Position numbers and translations under genes: made by a program
Assembly: GCA_030268105.1 (NCBI GenBank)
Contig: BSDZ01000016.1
Coordinates: 3,107,501-3,171,500, forward strand
Direction of reading: 5' to 3'
Origin: Volvox africanus
Lineage: Eukaryota; Chlorophyta; Chlorophyceae; Chlamydomonadales; Volvocaceae
Length of the DNA stretch: 64,000 nt
Notes under the pieces: generated by a model
What the model was told of the DNA's origin: nothing
Seen by the model: only the letters and a program-made list of their open reading frames with translations
Databases searched by the model: none
In this document: piece by piece, positions 43,444-52,716 of the stretch
Layout of the letters: each line of letters begins with the position of its first letter
Numbering within the stretch: position 1 is the first letter of the stretch

Positions 43444-43751
43444 TGTTGAATTACGGTACCAGCCTTAGCTCCTTGCTAAGTAAGTAGCCAGTGGCTACAC
43501 CCTCTATGTGCTAATATAGAGGCTAAGGGTTGCATGCCCTAGTGCAACTGTGACACGGTCACTGGTAGACTCAGTTGAGTTCGGTTTCACTGGTTGATCA
43601 TATGTATTTCCTTAATACATATCCACGTTTTCTCTTCCTTAGAGATTACAGCTGTTTATGGAGGCTTTCCGTACTGAGCTCAGAGTACCTACGCTCTGCT
43701 CTTCCTATCAACCGGTAGTTATCACTACCACTAGTTTGGGGTGATACAACA
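43444..43751 (+). repeat. 3' LTR of element A
   Basis: A 308 bp LTR, TGTTGAATTACGG...GATACAACA. It lies 12 nt after the pol stop, behind the polypurine tract. Seven differences from the 5' LTR were counted. Confidence 0.95.
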
Positions 43752-43756
43752 GCTGC

Positions 43757-44153
43757 TGCCATTGCCGCCTTTCGCGGGCACAAGTAACACGCCGTTAAAT
43801 GAGATAAGGCGCATGTGCGTAGCGGGCACAGCCAGTATCGGGGATGGTGTGGGTGTAGACAGACAATCTTGCATCGATTTGATCAGAGTGGAAAGAAGGA
43901 TTTGGTCATCTTCATAACCCTCGACCGGGGAATTCACTGAACCTGGTGTTGTTGTTGTAAGTGTTCGTCTCATCAGTGAAGACATCACTAGTCTTACAAG
44001 TTCAGCAATCTTATTTTGTTCGTCAGTAGTTGTAGAGACGTTTGATGATGATGATGATGATGATGGAGTACAGCTAACCAGTAGTGATGAAGCACAGAGG
44101 TCTTGCAGCCAAATTAAAGGAGGCTGTGATGGTTTTTGCTTCCTGTCGGCGGC
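43757..44153 (-). pseudogene. Gene 2 exon, upstream half, split by element A
   Basis: The half starts after CCTCAG (phase 0, AADRKQKPS), codes for the serine tract and the MRLISFNGVLLVPAKGG region, and reaches the GCTGC duplication at 43,752-43,756. Its gene 1 counterpart is 607 down to about 226. Confidence 0.8.
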
Positions 44154-44320
44154 CTGAGGATATAATAATAATGAGGCCGGCACAAATGAAATCAAGTAAG
44201 GCACCTAAAACATAAGCAGTGCCTGTTGAGGTGATAATGTGGTATTCGCCCGATAGTAGATGTGCAGCATCTATGAGTGAGAAGGGCTTGCTAGAGAGGA
44301 CACAGCGGTGCATACGTGCG
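44154..44320 (-). other. Gene 2 intron remnant next to LINE A
   Basis: It is homologous to gene 1 intron 608-755 up to about 44,304 and then runs into the LINE A tail. The beta-helix exons of gene 2, if they exist, would lie to the right of the LINE pair. Confidence 0.55.
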
Positions 44321-44462
44321 TATGTATGTATGTATGTATGTATGTATGTATGTATGTATGTATGTATGTATGTATGTATGTATGTATGTATGTATGTATG
44401 TATGTATGTATGTATGTATGTATGTATGTATGTATGTATGTATGTATGTATGTATGTATGTA
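44321..44462 (-). repeat. (TATG)n tail of LINE A
   Basis: About 35 perfect TATG units on the plus strand, (CATA)n in LINE orientation, abut GGGTGTTACACTGTGGGCGA. LINE B ends with the same tail, so the repeat belongs to the element's 3' end rather than to a chance microsatellite. Confidence 0.9.
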
Positions 44463-45124
44463 TTGGGTGTTACACTGTGGGCGACTCGCCCTTCAAAGAC
44501 GAGCACCGGGGGTCCTGACCGGACCGAGCCACAGCGCAGGGGAGGAACACGTGGCTTTGTCTGTCTGTCCTGCCACGTGCTCCCCCTCTCACTAGGGCCA
44601 GCGAGCCCTCATAGGCTCTCGCCTGGCCACTCACAGAGCACTCAGGGCTACCAAGAAACCACAGGAAGGCCCAACAGAAAACGGGGGACACCTAGCTGCT
44701 CAAAGGACGGGGAAACCTCTCCTCTAACCCGACACTGACTAGACAGGAGCCTGGCAGACACACACAGTTCCCCTCAGAGGAGAAGCACCAGCAGGAAAGC
44801 ACACCCTTCCACAGCCAAGCCAGAAGAACCCAACAAGAGGCGGAGGGGGGGATGACAAGCCGAACTGGCGCCCCCCTAGAAAGCCTTCCGGCCCCACCCA
44901 AAGCTGGCCCCGCAGACACCTGAACTGCACAACAAGGAAAGACCTCTCTCGCTGAACCCCCCTAAAGCCCTAAGGCCCCGAAGCCTGGACACAGGAACCT
45001 CTAGCCACGAAACCCTCCACCCTCTCCCTTCCCCTCCTCAAGATCTAGACCGTCCTCTCCTTGTCTCTACCTCCCTCACTCTCCCCCTTTCCTCCCACAG
45101 AACCTCCTCCTCAAAACTCCTGCC
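44463..45124 (-). other. LINE A 3' UTR
   Basis: About 660 bp, G/T-rich in LINE orientation, shared with LINE B (52,056-52,716) at high identity. It contains the terminal box GGTGTTACACTGTGGGCGAC (plus strand), also found at 4,978 and, in shorter form, near 1,113. Confidence 0.8.
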
Positions 45125-48100
45125 CTAAAGCCCCTGCTCTGTTCTTGCTGCTCCATGGTTGGTGATGTCAACCGGATCTGCACACCGCATTTGCGTGCCA
45201 ACTATGGCTAGGATGGGATGTTGTGGTCCCACTTGATCCCAGCCATAGTGAGGTATTCCCAACGCTGCAAAAGAATGCAAGCGTGCCCAAAAGTGGGCAA
45301 CTGTACGGGCCTGTGCACGGTCCAGGGGTGAGGTTGCTGTTTGTGTTGGAGTGTCCATTGCTGGCTGTGTCGTAGAGATGATTGGATGGGTGTTGGCATC
45401 TTCCTCTTCCTCTTGAGGGAACCCCCCTGAATGGTTGAAGAAGTCAGTAATAGCCCGTTGACGGGGTCCCTGCTCTGCTGTGTGGGTCTGTTGTTGCTGC
45501 CGCCGTCTGTGGGTAGAAGGCCACTGTGGCCTGTGTTCTCTTGTTGCCGCCCGGAGACAGTGCCTGCCATATTCCATAGAAGATAAGGCTGCCAAAGCTA
45601 TCACGTCCCATGGGGCCTGCTCGCAACCGGGAGGTGCTTGGACAAGCCATAGCTGTTGCCTGGTCAAGCCCCCTTCAATGGTGGCTGATGTCGGCAATGG
45701 CAGATGTCTGTCAATCTGTTCTCGCACCGCCTTGGCTATAGGGCACTCCCAGAAGTGGTGCAGGCGTGGGGAGCAAGGTTGATCAGTATCAGCTCCATAG
45801 CTGCCACACCCACATGGTTTGATGGGCACCCTGGAAAGATGTGTGTTGCCAGGTATGGGTATCCCATCGACCACCAAACGCCACAGCGTCTCTTTGTTTT
45901 TATTTTCCCACCGAACTGCTGTCCACAGCCTGTCTAGGGTTGCCTGAAAGCGCTGGAGGTTAGTGACAGGACAGGGAGGAGCTGGACCGTCTGTTGGCAT
46001 CCCTTGCGCCTCCTGCACAAAAGCTGACAAGAGCTCCAATCGCTCCTCCGCTGTTGAAACCCCTTGCAGCTGAGTAGCTTGGCTTACCGTGAGGTTGTAG
46101 AGAGGCACTATACCCGAGTCCCCTGGCAATCTCCAGCCCAAACGCCTGACGATCATGGCCATGACTGTGGTGCGGTCTGGTGGTGCTGGCATCTGCTGCT
46201 GCATTCTGTCCTCCACCCTGTCCGGCTGTTGGGGTTGTAAGCGGTTGACTACCTTCCGTGCTGCTGCTATCCATGCCGGGCTGATATCGTTGCATAGAGC
46301 CGAGAGAGCCATACGGGTAGACTCCTTGTCTCGCAGTTGGGTGGGGCTAGCTGAGGGGTCTAGAAACTGTTGGGTCCAGTCTAGCCAGGTCATGTACTGA
46401 GGGAGGGGTATTTGGTCATGCTCCAGCATGTCGTACACCCTTACCAGGTCCCCAACTGTGAGCAGTTTTCTGCATGAAGCCATCAGTGGGTGACGGGTTT
46501 CCAGGCCTGGGCGGTGGTTGTTACCATTGATGCTTCCCCCATTGTCCGAATTGTTGGGCAGCAAAGGATTTCCCCAGAGAGCAGCCGCCCAGCACCAGTC
46601 TCCAGGGGCTAAAGGTGGGTTGCTGACATCTTCTAGTGGTGGGAGGTGCCCTAAAGCCCCTACAATTCGGCTGATCTCCTCGGGCAAGGTCTCTCCACCC
46701 AGCCAGGGCCCAGTTGCCTGGGCAGTGGTAAGGGCCCAAGGTTTAAAGGCCGGATGGGTGATCTCCAGGTAGGTGGCCAGGGTCCGGATCCAGGGGTGGA
46801 GGCTTCGAACATTACCACTAGTAACTGGCTCTTCCTCTTCTTCAGCAACCGTATTCATCGCCGTGTCCAGAAGCATTACCCTCTCTCTCTCTCTCCTGGC
46901 CATCAGGGCCCCTCGGATGAATCGCACTGCCCACATGGCTTGTCTTGCCCGAATGTGTTGCCTGAGGGGCAGTAGGCCAAAACCACCAGTTGATGGGTGT
47001 CCCACCAAGAGTCTGCTAGGTACTCCAGTGAAGCGCTGGCCCTGGTCTTCTGGGCCCTGTTTCCGATCTACAAGGCGAGCAGCTAAGCGTTCAATGTAGG
47101 TCAGAGTGGTATCTGGAGGTGGTCCACCATGCTCCATATGCCAAGTGACTGTTTGCAGGCAATAGTTGGAGACTGCTGCAGCCCGACCAAAGGCAGAGAG
47201 CGGATAATGGGCTAGGCGTTGCATCCTCGTGTAGGCCAGGGCTAGCATCTCCGGCCAGTCTGGTTGGGGCGGCTGCAGTTGGTTGTCCATTGGCAAGTTA
47301 AGGGCTGTCGCAGTGGTGACCACCTTCAGGCCATTTATTGTGCTTCCCTGATGGTGGTCGTCCACAGCCCCTATGGGTAGGATTTCCATCTTATCCAGGT
47401 TCAGGCGTTGACCTGATGCCCGGGCAAAAGTATCCATGGCTTCAAGGAAGGCTGGCACGGATTCCTCTCCTTCAAGGGCCACTTCTGCATCATCAGCAAA
47501 CTGACAGGCTGTGACCCTGTCTTCATCTGAAGGCAATAGGCGGAGGCCTATCTCTTGGCTCTTTAGCCAGCTGAACAAGGCCTGGGCAACAAAGAGATAC
47601 AGCAGGGGTGCTAGAGGGCAACCCTGTCTTACCCCTGCTTCCATTTTAACAAGCCTGGATTTGAAACCGTTCACCATGGCTCTTGCCCGCGTGTTGCTAA
47701 GCAATATCCGGGTCCAACTGCAAAGCTGTGGGCCTGCTCCCATCGCCTCCATCGCCCCCATCAGGAAGTTGCGGTCCACTGTGTCATAAGCTTTTGCGAA
47801 GTCCAGGAAGGCCAGCAGACCTTGGCGGTTCAATTTCCGTAAGAGATGAGGCAGATGGCGTAGAAAGAGAACACTGGCCCCGATGAGCCTCTTGGGCAGA
47901 AAAGCTGACTGCTCAGGGCTAATGATTCGTCCCAGGGCTGGCCCTAGGCGATTTGCCAGCACCTTGGCCAGCAAGCGGTAGTCCGAGCAAAGCAGTGTGA
48001 TAGGGCGGTAGTTACCAGGCTGTTTGGGGTCTCCCTTCTTGTAAAGCACCTTAATGATACCATCCAGAAAGCCTGTTGGCACCTGCCCTGTTTTGCCGAT

Positions 48101-49774
48101 AGCCGTGAAGAGGGCTGCCATGGTATGGCCAATCTCTGGCCAGAACTTGCGGTACAGATCCGTTGGGATGCCATCCCATCCGGGTGCTTTGCCTGGCTGG
48201 CTCTTCTTCAGTGCGAAACCCAGCTCAGTCACAGCAATGGTCGGGGACCCAGCCACTTCGTCAGCTTCCTCAGGGAGTCGGATGTTGGCTGCTGCTAACT
48301 GGGTTAGCACTGACTGGCGATCTTCAGGAGTGGTGAAGTCTGGGGCTCTGCATACCCCTGCCCAAAAGTCCGCTACGACCTGTGGTAGCTGTGCTGGATT
48401 AGTGACCAGTCGGCCTGAGTGTGCCTGGAGTGCCACTGGGGCTGTTTGCTGGTCCTGGATTTGGGTTTGCAGGAAGGTTGTCAGAGCTGGGCCAGGACGC
48501 TCTCCTGCGTGTAACCAGTGGACCCGGGTCTTTTTTGCCACCCTGGCGTTGTCCTCAATATGCATCCTAGCCAGTCTTGCTTGGGCATCTATGAGCTGCT
48601 GTAGTAGGTGTGGTGAGTGCGGCATAGTATCGAGGGCTTGTTGGGCCTGTTGGACCCCAAGGTAGGCCTCCTGGGTATGAGCACCTGGCTGCTGTCTGCG
48701 CTGTTGCGCTACCTTGTTGAGTTGGTGTGCTAGGAAGGTTAGTCGGCGTTTAAAACCAGGCCACCAAGCAATAAGGTTGCCCGGATTCTCTTCGACTGAG
48801 GGTGCCTCTTGGCATTGGTTCCGGATCCACTCCGCCATGCTTGTAGCCAGATCCTCATGGTCAGTGAAGGCCATGCGTATACGCTTGATGCCTGGGCCCT
48901 TGACCTCATTTTTGCAAGGTAGGAGATGAAGTGTGGCAAGACGGTGGTCTGAGGCTGTGTGGAAGGAGATGGCTGTATGGCATAGGTACGGCAGCTTGGC
49001 TTCATTGATGTAGATGCGATCTAGGCGTGAACCGCCTGGGGTGGGTGCATGGTACAGGTGAGTGAAGTCCCGGCGCCTTGGGTGGAGGTATCGGTGGGTA
49101 TCTACCATCTGTGGGCCTGCCCGCTGCCGCATCTCAGTGATAGGCCTATCTGCTTGACGCCCATCTCTTCCTGCGGACGAGTCCCACTCTGGGTTTTCCA
49201 CAAAGTTGAAGTCTCCTGCCCAGATAAGGGTGGTGTCCCTATTGTCCTCCATGGCTTGCGTTGTGGTGGCAGCCAGGGCGTTCTCGAAGAGTTGTCGCCG
49301 GGTTTCCGCAGCCATCGAGGTAGTGCCAGGTGGGAGGTAGATATTGCAGATGTGCAGGCGGTGTCCCCCCCAGTGGAGGATACAGTCGGTGAAACGGCCT
49401 CTCGTACATGTATGCTGGGGTGTTGCCAGTTTAGGTGCCAGAGCTGAAGCTAGCCCCTGTCTGATGAGGATGAGCACTCCTGCTGTGTGCGTCGAGTTAG
49501 ACCAAGAGTAGGCTGCTATCTTCCAGTTTTGTGTGTGGATCTGTTTGGTGGCATAACGAAGATCCCGTTCAAACAGGCATTGGTGCTGGAGGGTAGTGTG
49601 GTGGGTTTCCTGCAGACATACAACATCCAGCCGCTGCTCAGCCCATTGACGTACCGCTGCCTGAAGTCGACTGCCATGAGAGGCCAGAAGCCCTCGCATA
49701 TTGTGCGTGGCTATGCGCAGTGGATGCCCTGAGATAGCTCCCTGCCGCTGACTTCTCTTGTTGCCTCTGGACAT
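45125..49774 (-). CDS. LINE A ORF2: endonuclease-reverse transcriptase
   Basis: A 1,549-residue protein that nicks target DNA and reverse transcribes LINE RNA. The N-terminal exonuclease/endonuclease domain (about 15-245) shows THNMRGL, CLQETHH, WAGDFNF, RLDRIYI and SDHRLATLH. The reverse transcriptase (about 510-800) shows GNYRPITLL, AFLDFAKAYDTVDR, VRQGCPLAPLL and the active site FADD at 759-762. A C-terminal zinc motif (about 1,320-1,346: CGC..C..HHFWEC) resembles those found after RT in several LINE clades, and about 200 polar residues follow. The start ATG overlaps the ORF1 stop by one base (TAATG). It ends in TAG and has no visible lesion, so this copy may be competent. Confidence 0.93.
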   Translation of the reverse strand: MSRGNKRSQRQGAISGHPLRIATHNMRGLLASHGSRLQAAVRQWAEQRLDVVCLQETHHTTLQHQCLFERDLRYATKQIHTQNWKIAAYSWSNSTHTAGVLILIRQGLASALAPKLATPQHTCTRGRFTDCILHWGGHRLHICNIYLPPGTTSMAAETRRQLFENALAATTTQAMEDNRDTTLIWAGDFNFVENPEWDSSAGRDGRQADRPITEMRQRAGPQMVDTHRYLHPRRRDFTHLYHAPTPGGSRLDRIYINEAKLPYLCHTAISFHTASDHRLATLHLLPCKNEVKGPGIKRIRMAFTDHEDLATSMAEWIRNQCQEAPSVEENPGNLIAWWPGFKRRLTFLAHQLNKVAQQRRQQPGAHTQEAYLGVQQAQQALDTMPHSPHLLQQLIDAQARLARMHIEDNARVAKKTRVHWLHAGERPGPALTTFLQTQIQDQQTAPVALQAHSGRLVTNPAQLPQVVADFWAGVCRAPDFTTPEDRQSVLTQLAAANIRLPEEADEVAGSPTIAVTELGFALKKSQPGKAPGWDGIPTDLYRKFWPEIGHTMAALFTAIGKTGQVPTGFLDGIIKVLYKKGDPKQPGNYRPITLLCSDYRLLAKVLANRLGPALGRIISPEQSAFLPKRLIGASVLFLRHLPHLLRKLNRQGLLAFLDFAKAYDTVDRNFLMGAMEAMGAGPQLCSWTRILLSNTRARAMVNGFKSRLVKMEAGVRQGCPLAPLLYLFVAQALFSWLKSQEIGLRLLPSDEDRVTACQFADDAEVALEGEESVPAFLEAMDTFARASGQRLNLDKMEILPIGAVDDHHQGSTINGLKVVTTATALNLPMDNQLQPPQPDWPEMLALAYTRMQRLAHYPLSAFGRAAAVSNYCLQTVTWHMEHGGPPPDTTLTYIERLAARLVDRKQGPEDQGQRFTGVPSRLLVGHPSTGGFGLLPLRQHIRARQAMWAVRFIRGALMARRERERVMLLDTAMNTVAEEEEEPVTSGNVRSLHPWIRTLATYLEITHPAFKPWALTTAQATGPWLGGETLPEEISRIVGALGHLPPLEDVSNPPLAPGDWCWAAALWGNPLLPNNSDNGGSINGNNHRPGLETRHPLMASCRKLLTVGDLVRVYDMLEHDQIPLPQYMTWLDWTQQFLDPSASPTQLRDKESTRMALSALCNDISPAWIAAARKVVNRLQPQQPDRVEDRMQQQMPAPPDRTTVMAMIVRRLGWRLPGDSGIVPLYNLTVSQATQLQGVSTAEERLELLSAFVQEAQGMPTDGPAPPCPVTNLQRFQATLDRLWTAVRWENKNKETLWRLVVDGIPIPGNTHLSRVPIKPCGCGSYGADTDQPCSPRLHHFWECPIAKAVREQIDRHLPLPTSATIEGGLTRQQLWLVQAPPGCEQAPWDVIALAALSSMEYGRHCLRAATREHRPQWPSTHRRRQQQQTHTAEQGPRQRAITDFFNHSGGFPQEEEEDANTHPIISTTQPAMDTPTQTATSPLDRAQARTVAHFWARLHSFAALGIPHYGWDQVGPQHPILAIVGTQMRCADPVDITNHGAARTEQGL

Positions 49775-51426
49775 TATTCGGCTTGGGTTTCCCGGTTGGG
49801 GGGGTCATACTCCTTCCCATCGCAGTCCATGTCCTGGGATGGGTTGGGGTTGTTTTTGGTTTGCCGGGGACGCCGAGTGGGTGTCCGCCGTGGTCGGAGT
49901 GCCTCCTTGGTTATACCACCTGATACCGTTGACTCCCTCTCCTTCCGTTGCAAGGCTAGTTTGGCCTTCCGGGCTTGCCTTGCCCTCTCTGTTTGGGCCA
50001 TGTGCCGCTGGGCTCGTACCTCCTCTGGCAGGTGGGTCAGTCGCTGCTTGCGAATTTTGTTTTGTTGGGTTCTGGTGAGGGCGTGGCTGCTTGAGGTATG
50101 CTCTTGTGCCCTGGCCCTGGAGAGTGAGCGTCCAGCTGGTGCGTTGACCTCGTTCACCACCCCCTGGTTGTCTGGCTTTGATGCTGGTTGGGGAGGTGGT
50201 GGTTGGGCTGCACATTCTGTGACTACATCAGTGGTATTAGTCGGGGTTCTGGGTTTGCATGCTGCTGTAGCGGCTTTGGCTGCTGCTTCCCTGGCCATTG
50301 CTGCTGTTGCGGCTGCTTCGATGATAGCTTGGGGCGGCAGCCTGGGTGGTGGGGCCATGGGTTGGGGCGCCCCAGGTGGGAGTGGCATCAGAGAGCTGGG
50401 TGTGGGTTGCCTTGGGGGCCCCTGTGGGTGCTGCCTGAGAACATCCGCAAAGGATGGCACAGTGTTGGCCATGCTGGACGAGGGGTCCAGACCTCTCAGT
50501 CGGGCTGTGGGCTGGGCTGGGGGATTTGGCTGGTGGGTTGGCAGGCGTTGACGTTTGAGGTCTCGCTGGCGATTGAGCTCCGTTCGTGGAGGGGGTTTGC
50601 AGGGCATACGAAACGGGGCCTCCTCTACTACTGACCGGAGCCTAGTAGCCACCAGCATGCCCTGGTTCAAAAAGCCCCCCGGTCGTCCAAAGCTGAACAG
50701 ACTCTGGGGTGGGAGGCTGGGGGATCCCGGTGCCATTTTAACCCGCCATGTGTCAGCCATGCGCGTGGGTTTGAGGTCTTGGAACTCATCCATGGGTCTG
50801 GAGGATCGTTCTGATGAATAAGCTTGCGCTAGGAAGCTTGGGATAGCTTGCGGGGATAGGCTTGAAGGCACCCCTGATATCTCCCAGAGTGCTGGCTGCA
50901 TCTTGTGGAGGTTTTTGATGTGGACCTCCACGGTGATGGGTGGGTTGTTCGGGAGAAGGTGGACTTGCCCCAGTCTCAGGTGTCCCCTGGCGACTGCGGT
51001 TGATGATAGGAGCCATGCCCTGCCACCCTTCGGGAGAAGAATGGTAATTTCTTGCACCACGTTGCCATTGGGGTGCTTGTACTGGTGATGCCTGCCAATC
51101 TTTGGCAGGCTGCATGGTAGGCCTGGCATGTTGGCCACCATAACCTCGTACACTTTGGTAATGACTGCATCCGTGAGGGGCCCGAAAAGCTGGGCGTGGA
51201 CGTCTGCCGGGTTAGAATCTGGTGGCCAATGGATGTCCATGGCCAAGGTCTCTTGGTCGAGTAGGATGGGAGTTCCTGCTGGTAATTCCCGTTGAATTTG
51301 GTCCAGGTTAACGAAGCGTTTTGCCATCGGAGGCCGGGCGGACGGGCCTCTGTTGGCTGCAGCTGATTCCTGGCCAATGGATTTTGTTGTTCGCGCGGTG
51401 GTCCGCGCGCGGTTGATATCGATCAT
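49774..51426 (-). CDS. LINE A ORF1: putative RNA-binding protein
   Basis: A 550-residue protein from the first ATG at 51,426 (MIDINRARTT); the frame is open about 10 codons further upstream without ATG. The N-terminal half is folded-looking (PADVHAQLFGPLTDAVITKV, and a beta-rich stretch with VHIKNLHKMQPALWEISGVP that might be an RRM-like fold). The C-terminal half is proline-, alanine- and arginine-rich and very basic, suiting RNA binding. No CCHC knuckle is visible. It ends in TAA, which overlaps the ORF2 ATG. ORF1 position and composition are typical of LINE ORF1 proteins; the fold assignment is a guess. Confidence 0.75.
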   Translation of the reverse strand: MIDINRARTTARTTKSIGQESAAANRGPSARPPMAKRFVNLDQIQRELPAGTPILLDQETLAMDIHWPPDSNPADVHAQLFGPLTDAVITKVYEVMVANMPGLPCSLPKIGRHHQYKHPNGNVVQEITILLPKGGRAWLLSSTAVARGHLRLGQVHLLPNNPPITVEVHIKNLHKMQPALWEISGVPSSLSPQAIPSFLAQAYSSERSSRPMDEFQDLKPTRMADTWRVKMAPGSPSLPPQSLFSFGRPGGFLNQGMLVATRLRSVVEEAPFRMPCKPPPRTELNRQRDLKRQRLPTHQPNPPAQPTARLRGLDPSSSMANTVPSFADVLRQHPQGPPRQPTPSSLMPLPPGAPQPMAPPPRLPPQAIIEAAATAAMAREAAAKAATAACKPRTPTNTTDVVTECAAQPPPPQPASKPDNQGVVNEVNAPAGRSLSRARAQEHTSSSHALTRTQQNKIRKQRLTHLPEEVRAQRHMAQTERARQARKAKLALQRKERESTVSGGITKEALRPRRTPTRRPRQTKNNPNPSQDMDCDGKEYDPPNRETQAE

Positions 51427-51948
51427 GGTGAAGGCTAAGATGGCATAGAGAAGCAAAGGAGTTTATCTTCCGAAGAACGACTTGCGACTGTCTGCAATGA
51501 CGGCCAGAAGAGGGAATAGCGAGAGGTTCCGAATCCCCGCCTGCGCAAGAGTTGCCTCTAATTCCGCCGTTTAAAGGAGAGCAGAAGAAGATATTCCCTA
51601 AGAGTGGCGGTTGTTCCCGTTGGTGGCCAAGAGTCGGAAGAATGAGCGGGATGCTCCAAGTCGCAGCAGGCGCGATAATCGCCGTTCACTCTGCCGTAGA
51701 AAATAGAGTAAAAGAAGGCAATCCACAAGGAAGAAAGGCGGCTGTTCGTGCTATAAACCAGAGTTAGGCCGCCGAAGTGAAAGCCGCCGCGAGCGCGACG
51801 GTCGCCGCTAGTTCAGCCAAAAAATTTAGGCTCAAGGTGAGACTTGAACAGACGATTGCTGCCTCATTAGCGCGCAAGGTCTAAGTCATTTTGCACGACC
51901 ACCGGTGACACTGTCATGCCGGTGATACGTTAGTATTAACCATACGTC
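51427..51948 (-). other. LINE A 5' UTR
   Basis: About 520 bp, purine-rich on the plus strand, with no homologous LINE B sequence in the window. An internal promoter is expected but no motif can be named. Confidence 0.55.
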
Positions 51949-52055
51949 TATGTATGTATGTATGTATGTATGTATGTATGTATGTATGTATGTATGTATG
52001 TATGTATGTATGTATGTATGTATGTATGTATGTATGTATGTATATATGTATGTAT
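51949..52055 (-). repeat. (TATG)n tail of LINE B
   Basis: About 107 bp of TATG repeats with one TATA variation, directly left of GGGTGTTACACTG. It marks the boundary between LINE A's 5' end and LINE B's 3' end. Confidence 0.9.
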
Positions 52056-52716
52056 TTGGGTGTTACACTGTGGGCGACTCGCCCTTCAAAGACGAGCACC
52101 GGGGGTCCTGACCAGACCGAGCCACAGCGCAGGGGAGGAACACGTGGCTTTGTCTGTCTGTCCTGCCACGTGCTCCCCCTCTCACTAGGGCCAGCGAGCC
52201 CTCACAGGCTCTCGCCTGGCCACTCACAGAGCACTCAGGGCCACCAAGAAACCACAGAAAGGCCCAACAGAAAACGGGGGACACCTAGCTGCTCAAAGGA
52301 CGGGGAAACCTCTCCTCTAACCCGAAACTGACCTGGCAAGAGCCTGACAGACACACACAGATCCCCTCAGAGGAGAAACACCAGCAGGAAAGCACTCCCT
52401 TACACAGCCAAGCCGGAAGAACCCAACAAGAGGCGGTGGGGGGGATGACAAGCCAAACTGGCGCCCCCCTGAAAGCCTTCCGGCCCCACCCAAAGCTGGC
52501 CCCGCAGACACCTGAACTGCACCAAAAGGAAAGACCTCTCTCGCTGACCCCCCCTAAAACCCTAAGGACCCGAAGCCTGGACACAGGAACCTCTAGCCAC
52601 GAAACCCTCCACCCTCTCCCTTCCCCTCCTCAAGAACTAGACCGCCCTCTCCTTGCCTCTACCTCCCCCACTCTCCCCCTTTCCTCCCACAGAACCTCCT
52701 CCTCAAAACTCCTGCC

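Larger units (their letters stand above)
37327..43751 (+). mobile_element. Element A: near-complete Ty3/gypsy chromovirus
   Basis: A 6,425 bp element with 308 bp LTRs (37,327-37,634 and 43,444-43,751) and a perfect GCTGC target duplication (37,322-37,326 and 43,752-43,756). The two LTRs differ at 7 positions by my count (about 2.3 percent). PBS-like TGGTATCGAGAC is at 37,639-37,650 and a polypurine tract, AAAGGGGGAA, at 43,432-43,441. Gag and pol are open and in one frame, separated by one TAG. It interrupts a coding exon of gene 2. Confidence 0.95.
14519..44153 (-). pseudogene. Gene 2: broken paralogue, PMP-like multi-span membrane protein
   Basis: Ten exons are inferred on the minus strand: 44153-43757 with 37326-37129 (one exon split by element A), 36816-36554, 22016-21008, 20635-20391, 19695-19079, 18861-18294, 18046-17828, 17274-17190, 16598-16407 and 14740-14519. 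All joints have GT..AG borders and compatible phases once three single-base indels are allowed for. The order is beta-sandwich-like region, second beta domain, cysteine-rich region, then multiple membrane spans and a long Gln/Ser/Thr-rich loop. Lesions are a Ty3/gypsy insertion in an exon, +1 nt in 21,440-21,530, an in-frame TAG at 21,112-21,110, -1 nt in a G run at 18,413-18,410 and +1 nt near 17,970. The beta-helix half is absent from the window. The intron between 36,554 and 22,016 is 14.5 kb of nested transposons. Confidence 0.7.
44321..51948 (-). mobile_element. LINE A: near-complete non-LTR retrotransposon
   Basis: In its own orientation it has a 5' UTR (51,948-51,427), ORF1 (51,426-49,774), ORF2 (49,774-45,125), a 3' UTR (45,124-44,463) and a long (CATA)n tail. 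ORF1 and ORF2 overlap at TAATG. Both frames are open. The apurinic-type endonuclease plus C-terminal zinc motif suggests an L1-like clade, but clade needs a tree. The 5' end is set by the start of the LINE B tail, so up to a few tens of bases may be target DNA. Confidence 0.9.

Noticed and set aside
44308..44738. Open frames of MYVC repeats over the TATG tracts
   Set aside because: They are translations of a tetranucleotide repeat; no gene.
48054..48665. 203-codon plus-strand ORFs here and at 55,582-56,193
   Set aside because: Antisense shadows of LINE ORF2 in both copies.
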